NCBI GenBank assembly: GCA_023334545.1
Contig: JAADVB010000236.1
Coordinates: forward strand, 1-27,370
Reading direction: 5' to 3'
Source: Salisapilia sapeloensis
Lineage: Eukaryota; Oomycota; Peronosporomycetes; Peronosporales; Salisapiliaceae
Length of the DNA: 27,370 nt
Below are positions 1 through 11,269 of the stretch, piece by piece. How positions within the stretch are numbered: position 1 is the first letter of the stretch; the number at the start of each line of letters is the position of its first letter. Position numbers and translations under genes: made by a program. Under the pieces are notes generated by a model. That model made no database searches, was not told the DNA's origin, and saw nothing but the letters and a program-made list of their open reading frames with translations.

Positions 1-1040
1 ATACTACATTATCTACTGTCCCTACCTACCGTACTTAGACTACCTGCCAATCGCGCAATGAAAGTTGTGTATTTGTGGACATTTCAATGGTCGAGGCATA
101 GCGAAATAAAGTATCAATTGGATCGAGCGTTACCGACACGACATTTCCTTAGTTAGTATTAAGATATATTACGAAATTGGGGTTATAGACTGTAAACAAT
201 TAGTGAATAATTGGAGTGTTATTCCTGGAAGATTTAACAAGTTAGCTTTCGACTACTTGAATGCTATTTATCAAAACCTCGAACAGAGACTATAGTTGCG
301 AAAGAAAATGTAAAATTTTGCATTGGAACGATGAATATATCTGTTATACGATAATCTCTGGCTCATAAACTGTATGCTAAATATGTATAATATATTTAGC
401 ATTCATCAGATTTTAAATAGTTATCATATGTATAAAATCAATCAGACAAAAGTTATAAAAGATACGCTATAATTGAATACAAATACTATTCTACCTCAAT
501 TTTATTTGTACGTTTTATGTTATTCTTCATAAAGATATCACAATAAGCATAATCTTGATTCTTTTACTATGGTGAAAGTCATATTGATGACACTACATGA
601 TATCTTTTCAATACCGTCGGAAGCAAGATAATTATAAAAAACATCTAGTATTTATTTAAAATAACAACAGTGTTGTTTAGCTATATATGGCTTCTATAGA
701 AAGTATTGCTGATTTAATAGGAAAACATAACGAGAAAACAAGGTTCATATAAAAATTAAATTAGAGTCAGATAACTGAAACAATCAAGGCTCATATATAT
801 ATCATATATTTAAATGATATCATATACTTAAAATAACGAATTAGTTGAAAATAAAATGGTTAACATGGACCATAATGTAAAACACAGATTTACAAAGAAC
901 AGTCAAAGATTCCAAATTAGGTTACATTAACAACACAATGATTCAAAAAATTAATAAAAGGTATAATGTCTGCGTATTGTGTAACGTCAAAAAATTAGTT
1001 GCTTTAACGAAATATAACCAAAGAAATTCTCTCCAATATT
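1..1040. other. AT-rich intergenic DNA, no gene seen
   Basis: Very AT-rich sequence with no open reading frame of useful length on either strand and no recognisable RNA gene. It ends at the left target-site duplication of the MULE element. Confidence 0.7.
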
Positions 1041-1049
1041 TATAGAAAT
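1041..1049. repeat. left target-site duplication of the MULE
   Basis: The 9-mer TATAGAAAT lies directly outside the left terminus of the element. The right flank (4232-4240) reads TATAGAAAA, an 8/9 match. A duplication of about 9 bp is what Mutator-like elements make on insertion. The single mismatch fits an old insertion. Confidence 0.65.
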
Positions 1050-1131
1050 GGGGAAATAAAAAGGATGTTACATTTTCAAATTTAAATTTAAAAAATGTTA
1101 CACAATTTGAGAAACTAAAAAAATGTTACAT
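1050..1131 (+). repeat. left terminal inverted repeat of the MULE
   Basis: It begins GGGGAAATAA. The reverse complement of the right end begins GGGCAAATAAC. A second block, from about 1090 (AAAAATGTTACACAAT then GAGAAACTAAAAA), aligns with the right end (AAAAAGGTTACACAAT then AAGAAACTAAAAA). Relative to the right end, the left end carries about 30 extra bases. Within it ATGTTACA occurs three times (near 1066, 1095 and 1123), so it looks internally duplicated. Confidence 0.7.
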
Positions 1132-1312
1132 CAGTTAAAAATACGAAATTATCAATTATTTCTGGAAAAGTTTGGGGCCAATTAGCAATATGCGATGAGT
1201 ATCGTGTAGAGCCACTTGATCAGCCAGATCTATCAGCTATTGTGAAGTCGTGAGGCATAGTGACACGACTTGAAAAAAGCATTGCATTGAAAGATATCCA
1301 TCAATGTTTTAG

Positions 1313-3187
1313 CACAATAGATCGCCACGTGTGAGATCTTTAAAGTCTAAGCTAAACGGAGATACCTCGTTTCATTATTCAATTTACACCCAGGAAGCTA
1401 CTTCGCGTCAACTAAGGGACATGCCATTCTTTGAACAACGGACGTATGCCAAGAAGGGTGACATTGTCCAAGCTGTTGTCGACTACAATGACGAGGTGAA
1501 GCGACCCTATCATGTTGCAAGAAGTTCTAAACGGTCATATAAGGCTGTGTGCATCCACAAAGACTGACACATTGTGGTTCAATTCGCATTCTCGAGCACG
1601 TTCAAGCCTCCTACGAAGTTTAGAGCACATTCTTGTTCGACGGACATTGACTTAGAGGGTATTGCACGTACGTTCAACCGCAAGTGGACAGCTAAACAGC
1701 TTGCTCAGAATGACTCCGTTAGTCGCTTTTATTACGACAGTAACGGAAACGTGACCCCATTCATGCTAAAGAGGCACATCGAAACAACCGGAGCTACGGT
1801 TTCCTATCAGAATTGTGTCAACGCCATTGAAAGACTCAAACAGTATTTTATGAAGGATACTGAATCGCATACGCTTGCTTGCCGAGGTACGTGGAACAAC
1901 TCCAAGTTCATGGACATAGCGCTACTCTTGATACAAAGGATGGAAAGTTTGAGCGACTATGCGTCGTTTATCAAGAAAGTCTAGTGGGTTTTGAGCCTTA
2001 TGCTGTTCGTGAACTTAGCATTGACGGAACATTCATGAAAACGGCCATTGGAGGAACGTTGTTAGTGGCGTGCTTTCCAAATGGTAATGGCAAAATCCAA
2101 ATAGTTGGAATAGTTCTTGCTTTAATTGAGAACAAGGATAACTGGACGTTCTTTCTTCGCTTCCTGTTTAGCAAGATGGACGCTTTACCAGCATTCGTTA
2201 TCTGTGATAGAGATAAAGGAATCATACCTACACTGGAAAAAGTTTCACCGAGCTTATTTCACTTTAATTGCTTTCGACATGTCATGGAAAACTTTAACAG
2301 GATTTTCAAGTCCAAGAAGTTAAAAAAAATCTTGGTTACTAGCAAGAGCACGAACGCACGAGGACTTCAACCATCATGCCAGTGAACTAGAAGCAAAGAG
2401 CTCGAAGGCCTATGACTGGCTTATGACTGCCGGTAAAAAGAAGTGGTCCATCTGCTACAGTCCTTGTGCTAGGTATGGAATCATCACTTCCAACAACGAA
2501 GAGGCGGTTAATAGTGCTATACGTTGCATCCGCAAGCTACCTGTTCTTGATTGTCTCATGACGCTTGAACGGTACATTGGATCCAAGTAGGCAGAGAGTG
2601 GCCTCAAAGCTTCCGGGTGGAAGGAGCTTACGCGGGAGGCTTCTTCGCGTGTGCAAAAGACTGCCGACAGAAGCAGCTCAAGTATGATCGCAGCTTATTC
2701 GCACAATACATTGGTTGTTCGGGTTCTCACGTCTGCCGATGCGATAACAGGTGAGTTTTCGCTCTTGATATCAGAAAACGAAGCGCATTGCTCGTGCAAC
2801 TTTGACGTCGATCATAGAAGCCTTTGCGAGCACACTATTCAAGTACTGCGCGAGTATAATCGACTATCTGAGGTTTCTTCCTTGCATGACGAAACTTGGA
2901 AGACGTTGACTGACCTGAAAGCTTACAGCAGGGGTGAAAGTACCTCGTTCCACCCATCAATAGTGCGTAGTGAGCTATTAATGTCCGAAGGTTGTTTGCC
3001 ACCAGGTATCTTGAAGAAGCGTGGTAGGCCAAAGAAGAAGCACCGCATTGAATCGCAAGGAGCAACGAAAGAGCTGGCTGAAGATTCGAAGCGCTCCTAT
3101 AAATGTACTAAATGTGGTGCTGCAGGGCACAACAAGCGTCGCTGTCCACTTCGCTCGGAAGCTGCCTCTCAATCTTCTACCTTTTAG
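1313..3187 (+). pseudogene. MULE transposase, broken (SWIM and CCHC zinc fingers)
   Basis: The DDE-type core reads clearly: the first catalytic Asp in LSIDGTFMK (near 2017-2040), the second in FVICDRDKGI (near 2195-2224), then the C/H pair in HFNCFRHVMENF. After the core come a conserved RYGIITSNNEEAVNS-type segment, a SWIM zinc finger (CSC...CEH, about 2790-2832), a basic AT-hook-like KKRGRPKKK, and a C-terminal CCHC knuckle (CTKCGAAGHNKRRC, about 3106-3147). Lesions are a TGA at 1565-1567, a frameshift within 1879-1984, a second frameshift at the A-run near 2322-2329, and a TAG at 2588-2590. The frame is open upstream to 1313 but the true start codon is not visible. The nuclear transposase function is family knowledge; this copy is dead. 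Confidence 0.9.
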
Positions 3188-4182
3188 TTTCGACAAGCAG
3201 TACACTGGGTAGCACGATTCGTTACTCATCACTTCTTTCAAGACCAAATTGTTTTCAGTGTTGTTGCAGTTTACTTAGAACAGGTACAAATTATGGGCTA
3301 GCTTGAACTGAACAATACATACAAATGCAGACTCTATGTACAGTCGAAGTAAAACAGAATGAAAGGCAACGTTAATGGCGAGAGAAGAAGATTGTAGAAC
3401 AAGGACAGTTAAATAGATAGGTACGCGTGCAAGGATAAACAACAACAGAACTAAAAGAGTTAGAGAATGCAATATGCTCATTATGATGATACCATAAGCC
3501 GACGTACTCCAACTCTCTTTGCAGAGAGCTTCCAAAGACAGGGAAGTGTTTGCCTACAGAATTGCTAAGGGGTATCGGAAATTTGCCATTAACGCTCTAC
3601 AAAACCTGAAGGATCGCATTTGCCAATGAATTTGGTGTATGCTTGCCGTAGCAATTACAGCGAAGTACATGTGAAGCAAATTGCAAACCGAGCTAAAGTC
3701 GCTCCAAGTGATCCTAAATATCCACTTATATTCCGTAAGTATCTAGTATACTGGCTAGCTAAATGTAAAACTGTACAGTTTGTTACATCTTGCCTTAAGT
3801 ACGCCGATTCTGTATTGTTGCCTGTTCGATTGTAAGTAAAATTTAGAGCTCTGAATATCTAACATTCAATTTGCAACACGATTTGCATTTCTAACAAGTA
3901 GTAGTCTCGGGTATACAAAAATAAGTAAAGTAAAAAGTGACTGATAAAATTTACATGCAAAGCTACAGAGTTATAAGGCCCAAAAAACTTTTATGATGTA
4001 AAGCAGGTTGATAGTACATGACTTGATCGACAATTTTTCTTCTTTACTATAACCGTGTCGTGGTAAAAAACGCCAAGGGACATTTGAGCAGAATCGTCTA
4101 TAAAATGTCACGTCGAGTAAATATATTTTTAAGCTAAATTTTCATGATACCATATCAATGTAAATGCGAAATAAAAGCGTAT
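3188..4182. other. non-coding 3' interior of the MULE
   Basis: AT-rich sequence between the transposase stop and the right terminal repeat. A short ORF on the + strand (3620-3835, about 71 codons) and one on the - strand (3275-3535) show no recognisable motif. Neither is supported as a gene. Confidence 0.5.
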
Positions 4183-4231
4183 AAAATTGTTTTTAGTTTC
4201 TTCCATTGTGTAACCTTTTTGTTATTTGCCC
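4183..4231 (-). repeat. right terminal inverted repeat of the MULE
   Basis: Read on the - strand from 4231 it begins GGGCAAATAACAAAAAGG, continues through TTACACAAT, and then GAAGAAACTAAAAAC. Both blocks have counterparts in the left end at 1050-1131. It abuts the 9-mer TATAGAAAA at 4232-4240. Confidence 0.7.
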
Positions 4232-4240
4232 TATAGAAAA
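4232..4240. repeat. right target-site duplication of the MULE
   Basis: TATAGAAAA, matching TATAGAAAT at 1041-1049 in eight of nine positions, immediately outside the right terminal repeat. Confidence 0.65.
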
Positions 4241-6300
4241 TAGTATAAAATGCTTATTAATGTTAGACAAAAATGAAACTAAAGTTCATTTTAATACAAT
4301 GGAAGGTTTCAATCCTATCAAAAAGGGCTTATTTTTTTAAAGAAATATGAGAAGTAGCTTTCGGCTCTACTGACCATATTTTCAAAATAAAACATACCAA
4401 CCCTAAAGGTGGTTAATTTTATTTAGGGCCTGACTAAGTCATCAACGCTCTAATGTCACTTAGTTATTTTAAGAAATTTATCCAAATATTTAGCAATCAG
4501 ACACGGCATTTTATTTTGCAATTTTGGCATATTTAGCACGCCTTTACGTTTTTCAGCACAAAGGAAGTCTTTCATTTGTTTATGTATTAATTGCGTTTAA
4601 TTTTAGTCTAACAAAAAATGCGTCGTTTTTGTATATAAATCTTGTATTAAAAATTTTTCTGTAATAATATATTGATTTCCATTTGAAGCCGTAGTATAAT
4701 AGGATTAGCATTTCGGACAGTGGTGTTCATAGTTTAAAACTGCAAAAATTATTATATACATAGTGAGGTTTATTAAGTATCTAACTATACAGCTTTATCA
4801 AATATTTGTATTGAAACTTACAAATATACAAAAATTAGCCAAAATCTAAATACATCAGTATCATTATTAATATGCTAGACATGCTTACACACAACTTTAA
4901 CATAAATTCTGTTTTCTAGTAAAACTTACAAAATTGTTTACATGTACATTAAATTTTACACCATGTTATATAAATTAATATAAATTGATACTTAATACAT
5001 AGAAAAAGAATGGCATCATTAAAGAAGCCCATAAATATATATGCCCAAAAAAATACAGATAGTATACATCTAACATTTTAGAATATCTCCTGATGTTATT
5101 TACATCAAATTATCAAATAAGTATGCTATTATAGACATAAATTTTGTTGAATATAAAATTAATTTGTACAGCTTTTTTTTTGTTTTTGTGTACTATATTG
5201 ACGTACGTTTTTTCAAATAATGTTATAGAAAGCGGGTTATGAAATATCAAAAGTTTATTACCAACTGGAAATGGTTTAATGACATGTATTAAAGGGATAA
5301 GATATTAATATTTTTAATTTAAATATTGTATGTTAAAAATCTTATGTATTTTTTTTACAATTGTATGTCTACAACAATAATGTGGTTTCAAAAAGGACCC
5401 ACAATATAAAACTAAACTAGAATTTTTATTGTTATAAAGAGATATCTAAACCTGCATAATTATTTGCACACCTTACGACGCATGCAACTCAAATTGTAAT
5501 TATTGACTTAGATTGGATACGTTGTTTCGATTTTATTCTGCTTAAGCTTATTAAATTTTTCACAACATATTATCTGACTCTTCTTTTTTTAGACTGATTG
5601 ACCAATTAACTTAAAAGTGTTACCATTTAGCTTACATTATTGATTGTGAAATTGATCTTTTCATAACAGTAAGGTCGTCAATTAAGAGCGATACGATTTT
5701 AAGATTGTCATGTGTAGTATCTTCACCATGACCTATGTTCTAGTATTGACAAACAATAATACGATTATGTCTAACTTCATTTTACATTTTGACATCGTTC
5801 TTAACAGTATTAAGATATTAACTTTATTCATACCCAATCTTATCTGAGCCAAAGATGTTACACCACTCGTGCTAAATTTTTATTTAGATATAATCAATTT
5901 TAAAAAAATTAAATATTTGTACAATAGTTTGTTGTATCACTTACATAAAATTTTAAGTTTTGTTTTGTTTGCTATATTTTTAATATAACTCATATGAATT
6001 TAAAGAGTATGTATCTTTAATCATTCTTTTATAAAAAAATTATTTAGAGACTATTATCAAAGTATTTGTAAAAAACTTGGTTAGTTAAAGCTACGTATTT
6101 ACCTAGAATAAACTTCGCAATTGGTATGCATACTAGATTACTATGATAACTAAAAAAAGTTACACATACTAAAGAAGAGAGCAGTATATAGTTTTCCCTT
6201 TATCTTAATCTTGCAAGATTTATTGTATGTTGCAAATACTAATAAGGTCAATAAACAGCTAACAACATTATAAATTATATTTTAATTGTTTTCAACAGTT
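4241..6300. other. AT-rich gene desert
   Basis: About 2 kb of extremely AT-rich DNA with long A and T runs. No open reading frame reaches 60 codons on either strand, and I see no tRNA- or rRNA-like block. The base composition differs sharply from the gene block after 11 kb. Confidence 0.7.
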
Positions 6301-6303
6301 ACA

Positions 6304-6466
6304 GATGTTTTATAATGTTGCCAACAGTTGCAAGATGTTTCAAGATGTTGCCAAACGTTGCAGGATGTTTCAAGATGTTTCAAAATGTTTCAAGATGTTG
6401 CCAACAGTTGCAGGATGTTTCTATATGTTTCAAGATGTTTCATGATGTTGCCAATAGTTGCACTAT
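6304..6466. repeat. minisatellite with 10-11 bp unit
   Basis: About 160 bp built from variants of AAGATGTTTCA and AGATGTTGCCA, with the longer phrase GATGTTGCCAACAGTTGCA recurring near 6317 and 6398. Units differ by one or two bases, so the array has diverged. An ORF through it (6315-6515) is a by-product of the repeat. Confidence 0.85.
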
Positions 6467-6960
6467 TATTTTGTATATGTTGAAAAGTGTTGCAATTGGC
6501 ATTCATATTTTTTAACACAAAGCAGCCTGTATAATGAGATTGTTTCCGGTGTTCGATTATATAAAATTTTGTAGTCCGTCCGCATGTTTTCATTTTTCTT
6601 TAAATTGTTCCTTGGCTTTGCTTAACGTTGCAATTGTTTTATACTGATACGGACTGTGTTTTATATGTGGCCTGATCAATCTATACGATATAGATTTTAG
6701 TTTTGCCGTTGTTTCATTTTTGATGGTTTTATTAGCTAATTGCAAGTTTAAAATTGAGTTTTTGTCAAACCGGTGTTGTTTTTACATTGCCAAATTGAAG
6801 TTCTTACTCAGGTTCGAATGCATTGAAAAATGATATTAAAGAAGAATCAAACTTCCTCGTAGATAGATTTAAGAAACTTGTCGTAAGCGTGAAGCGCATA
6901 TAAAGTATAGCCATATAGAAAGAGTGTGAGAAGCTTGCTTTAAAGAAATAAATCTATAGA
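6467..6960. other. AT-rich spacer, nothing recognised
   Basis: AT-rich sequence with scattered degenerate copies of the minisatellite words at its left edge (for example ATGTTGAAAAGTGTTGCAAT near 6478). No gene or other element is recognisable. Confidence 0.5.
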
Positions 6961-6961
6961 T

Positions 6962-7258
6962 TTACGATGATTGTGTAGTAACAGTTTGCAAATGTGCACA
7001 CGGCTTATTTTGAGTCCAGTTATAAGTGTGCAATACCCAGTAATGGTCTTCATGCCCACTGAAGGGCATAACAAAAACTTCTCCTGTGTCCAAAACATAA
7101 TTTTCCCGAAGCATATGATTAATCAAGGAGACAACTAACAACAAGTCAAAAACCCTACTAATTAGGCTAGATATGGCTATTTTTGAAGGTTCAAAGGGTA
7201 AGGGGACTGGAGAGGAATTTGACTGTCGAAAATATGTCCAACTCTTCAGTACCAACAT
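6962..7258 (-). CDS. unrecognised short ORF, doubtful
   Basis: A 98-codon reading frame starting with ATG at 7258. It contains a hydrophobic stretch (SLISRVFDLLLVVSLINHML) and an aromatic-rich C-terminal half (EDHYWVLHTYNW). It matches no family I know. It lies just upstream of the LINE relic, in the less AT-rich DNA that starts here. It may be a fragment of an element or a chance ORF. Confidence 0.2.
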   Translation of the reverse strand: MLVLKSWTYFRQSNSSPVPLPFEPSKIAISSLISRVFDLLLVVSLINHMLRENYVLDTGEVFVMPFSGHEDHYWVLHTYNWTQNKPCAHLQTVTTQSS

Positions 7259-7375
7259 ATTTCCCTACTTCAGACAGTGTTTAAGATGTATGCTGGCATT
7301 TATGTCAACTGATTGCAGCACTTTTCGGTTAAGTCGCATATGAAAGAAAGCTAGGAAGACAACTCAGTTAGCCGC

Positions 7376-9780
7376 TTCTCTTAATGGAACGGACCGTACA
7401 AGACCGATATGCCGATCTAACACAATCCATTGATGAAAGTTCTGTTATCGCGCTTATCAGCTTTCGCGAAGCATCTGACTCCGTGGCTCGACTTCTCCTC
7501 CAAGCAGCCACTCGCAACTACTGCACAGTTCAAAGTAAACGAGCTGGGCTACTATCGTAAGATTGCTGTAGCCTTCCTACAATTAGCGCCGCTGCTGCGC
7601 CCAGCACTGGGCGTAAGTTAGCTGACATAACAACTAAATACAAATACAAATTGAAAGTAAATGGGCGTTTGTCGCACCTGATCTCCGCACGTTCATAAAT
7701 CAAAGCAAGGGTGTTCGTTGGCACCATTACTTTTTCTATTAGTGGTCGAGATGTTTAAAAGGGTTTTAGTGAATGACCTTGAGATCAACAATATACAAAT
7801 ATCTCCTCATCACAGTTCACATGATACGGTTTCCGCGTTCGAGGATGATATGGCAATTTTCTTGAATACTGGTGCTGATCTACCAAAAGTTTTGAAGCAT
7901 GTCAAGAGGTTCGTAGATCATGCTAGTCTATACATTCAACCCAAACAAAGCGTGTGTATTCCTCTGGATAAGACGATCAAAGGTACCCAGTACTATGTAC
8001 TCACCCTACCGGCAAATCGCACGACCCACTATCTGGGCATACAACTTAAGGATTTATTGTGCTGAGATCCAGGTATGGTCGGAGTTTTTTAGTCTAAGCT
8101 GAGAGTGTTTCGTACACAGAAGGCTATGGTTTTTCTACCGACATGGATATCTAGAAATATAAAGTTGAACTAGGTTACCGCATGGTAGCTAGTATAGAGA
8201 AACTCAGGTGCCCGTATTGAAATGGATACACGAAGGGATCTCGGAAGTTTTCAATTCTTAACCTGCTACACGGTGAATACTTGACCTCTGATCAAGGACA
8301 GGCAATAACTACGGACTAACAAAGAAGACTCTTATCAACCTACGTTGATTTGCTATCTCTTACTCTCTGATCGACCCACCTCTTGAGCACAAAAGATTTA
8401 GAATCAGCAGACTGGGACCGGCGTATAGTTTATATTAAATGACCCCTTGGCTATGCATCCCGTGTAGCAAGCAGTCCGCAAGATCGGATAGCTATTTCAA
8501 ATAGTATATCCCTACCCAGCTTACTCTACACGGCGGAGTGGATAAGACCATCGCGCCTTCATTTGAAATAACTAGAAAACATTCAAAAGAATTTTCCATG
8601 GTTCTTATAACCTAGTACAGCAACAGTCAGACATCATCTCCTGCTATCATTCCTGTTCACGTCAGAATGGGCAGGAGATGTAGGTCTTCGTCATGTTGCA
8701 ACAGCAATTACGGCACAGGCAGCTAGAGATGCGATGCGTTGGATAGCCGATCACTTATCAGTCTTTAGAGACTGTTGGTCAGATCTCACGGATCCCACAC
8801 GCAACATCAATGATGATTCGATTGAGTTTCCTCCTCAATTGCGTCTCAACTTCCGTGTAAGTTGACTTACAGCGAAAGGAGACATTTATCTGACTAGACG
8901 TCTTTTGGTTGGGCAGTTATCTCTGCGGATGATCAGCTCAGACACTGAATGGCCACCATGTGACCGTTGGAAACTGCCGACACATATTGTCCAGTTATGG
9001 TGGAGAAACCCTCCAACTACACTTGAATCGGCCAGCTAAACCTCTGCACTATCCTCTCGTAGTGACAAATAACTGGTACAAGCTTGCTTAGAGCGACACT
9101 ATATATATCGTGAATACCCTAGAGATGCAACTTAGAGCAATCGACTATCCCCTGCTGAGGAAATGCTCATGTGCACAACTGCGAGTGATAAAGCTATCCG
9201 ACCGTGAGTACTCCATTGGAATACCTCATCACCCGGTGTCAAACGGACCCATTAGCATCGATCGAATTGCAAATTGAGCAACAATGATCATCTCCTGTAC
9301 GCCAACTATAATCCCTGAAGCTCACTCACCAGCACCTCGTGGGTGGACGACCACGGAATTATGGCAGCAGGATCTGAAGCCACGGCGTGATCTCCACTGG
9401 CGACAAAGGTCACCGACGGTCGTCTCAGAAAAGGGAACGTTGACATCTGGAAGTACAGTAGAGATGATTACGGATTGGAATGCTGGTAAAGCTCAATGGG
9501 TCGCTCGACCTTCTCATACGACCACTGGTCTTGTACCAACCATTGTATCGGGAATCCAGCGGACTTCGGGATTACCACAGTTCTAATACGTCTAGTTCGG
9601 ACAAGGTCCGGCAGCTGTCAACTTCAATTGGACAAAATGTGCCCTACTCATCTCCAAATACTTACAACTAACGTGTGTCTAGATTGACGTGCTTGGACAG
9701 AACTTGGCGAATGGTGGGATAATCACGTGAAAACCTTATTGGCATCCAGTAGATGAATCAAAGTATCATTCGCCAGTTGC
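7376..9780 (+). pseudogene. LINE-type (non-LTR) reverse transcriptase relic
   Basis: Pieces of a LINE ORF2 appear in order across frames. An RT segment (IDESSVIALISFREASDSV, about 7427-7483) resembles the motif containing the first catalytic Asp. Next comes the long frame 7718-8065, starting APLLFLLVVEMF, with the YADD/FADD-type box as FEDDM (7838-7852). A CIPL...YLGIQL segment follows, as in LINE RTs. Further on are a thumb/C-terminal segment (GDVGLRHVATAITAQAARDA, about 8669-8728) and a tail with WTELGEWWDNHVKTLLA near 9700. All are separated by stops and frameshifts. No RNase H or zinc-finger tail can be read reliably, and the 3' boundary is approximate. The FADD-box Ala is replaced by Glu. 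The element is dead. Confidence 0.8.
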
Positions 9781-9902
9781 TCAAGTCCTCCATAACGGTG
9801 GTGTCTAGGTGAATTTCATGGAGAGGAACGAGTATATTTCATGCTACACCCCACAGACAGAGCCTAAGAGTACTATGCGTTTTGAGCTTATTCATCTACG
9901 TG

Positions 9903-11266
9903 TCAAAGATATGCGTAGGTGACTAGGATATTCCATGTCCAACATCCATGCGGATGAATTTTAGTTTCGACAACACAAACGTAGTGAATGAGCAAGCGAG
10001 TTTCGACGTTAAAGATCGAGTCAAAGTCTATTCTTACGTGGACATTTACTTGGATGCAATATCCATTCGTGTCTTTCGTTTTGATGTATTTGATTAAGTA
10101 CTTGGTATAGAGACTTGAAGAACTGACGTACATCTTTCGGCATGTCATCCGATCGATCTAACCATGTTCCTCGTCGTTTCTCACCGACGTGAAGTGCATT
10201 GATATCTTCATTCTCTCTATCGCTTGAATTTGTCAGAGCTGAAAGAGAGGATCATGATGTTTTCCGAGCCTGTCATCTCCGAAGCACGTCCTCAATGACC
10301 GTCGACTGCTTCGACGATCGATCCTCCTTCTTTATACTCGAGTCATCAGCTCCATCGACAGTAGATGGTACAGCTTAATGAGACGTTGGGGGAGTTGGAG
10401 CGACCGATGGACATTCCTGTGCCTGTAAACGAGATCCGAGAGCTCTACTTTCTCTTCCTAGCTGCTCATTCCTTGTCTCAAGATCTGTAATGACTTGCTG
10501 TTGATGTGCATCCTCTTCATTTCTCCTTCTGACGCCACCATACGTTCCTTCGACGACGCTTCGATGACGTCTGATCCTTTGTCATGTTTCCAACCTTTTC
10601 CGCCAATTCTGTCTGTACACGAGTACCCGCCACGACCTTGGCTTCAGCTGACTCCAACCTCTCTTTCAATCTCTCTTTCTCCTCTGTGATAGCAGCGACC
10701 TCTTGCTGATACTAGGCATCGTTATCTGCTATCCATTGACGTAATGAAGCGATTTCAGTTGGCTGGTCGGCCTGTTCTACTGTATTCTGTCCTCACTCAA
10801 AAGCTTCTTTCAATGACTGTACTTCTGTCTCGACAGCACTCTTCTCGCGCAAGCTATGAACTTCCTGTGCTTTCATCTGTTCCTCCTGACAATTCGATTG
10901 TCATGCAGCATCTAATCTTGCTAAACTCTGTTGTGCTTTACGACATTCGACTTGAAATTCCGTCAGCGCTTGATAAGATGCAACATAATCCAGTGTTGCT
11001 TTCAAATTCTGTCGAACGCATGCTGCAACGATAGAGATATCTCTGTTAGAACCAAAAGAACGACCATTTTCGTACGGACATCCAAACCACAACATAATCA
11101 GACGTGATCCGAGGCGACAGCGATTGAAGACATGCGCTGCTTGTGTCTTGTGTGCGACGTCAAAGACGACAATACGAATGACGTGGCTGCCAACGATCAT
11201 AATACTAGCGATATACATGAAGGAGTGCGTGGTAGGGTGCCTCCACAAGTCCAGGATAGTGTGCAA
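9903..11266 (-). pseudogene. coiled-coil protein relic, identity unknown (possibly Gag-like)
   Basis: The - strand carries one long degraded frame. Its N-terminal part (11266-10901) ends in QVECRKAQQSLARLDAA. The same frame continues past TGA, TGA and TAG as a strongly heptad-like stretch (LREKSAVETEVQSLKEAFE, then ITEEKERLKERLESAEAKV) to about 10480. After frameshifts come more coiled coil (QVITDLETRNEQLGRESRAL), a Ser/Pro/acidic linker, and a segment reading DMPKDVRQFFKSLYQVLNQI near 10140. The arrangement recalls retrotransposon Gag proteins, but there is no zinc knuckle or protease and no LTR was found. A host coiled-coil gene is equally possible. Confidence 0.4.
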
Positions 11267-11269
11267 TGT

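Larger units (their letters stand above)
1050..4231 (+). mobile_element. Mutator-like DNA transposon (MULE), full length but decayed
   Basis: A 3.18-kb element bounded by imperfect terminal inverted repeats and a 9-bp target duplication. Its centre encodes a MULE transposase on the + strand, which is broken. About 280 bp of non-coding leader precedes the coding region and about 1 kb of AT-rich DNA follows it. That trailing stretch has one short ORF (3620-3835) which I do not recognise. With no intact transposase it cannot move on its own, though matching termini could in principle be mobilised by an intact relative elsewhere. Confidence 0.75.

Noticed and set aside
4241-6300. Inserted mitochondrial DNA (AT-rich)
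   Set aside because: No mitochondrial protein, rRNA or tRNA text is readable in any frame; only the base composition would fit.
6315-6515. ORF with a repeated Cys/Phe/Lys pattern
   Set aside because: The pattern is produced by the 10-11 bp minisatellite, whose unit shifts frame. There is no evidence of selection on the protein.
10495-11034. Two + strand ORFs rich in Leu/Ser/Pro
   Set aside because: They are antisense shadows of the coiled-coil frame on the - strand, whose Glu/Lys/Arg heptads give this composition when reversed.
9903-11266. LTR retrotransposon
   Set aside because: The coiled-coil relic looks Gag-like, but no long direct repeats, primer-binding site, protease, integrase or RT on that strand could be found nearby.
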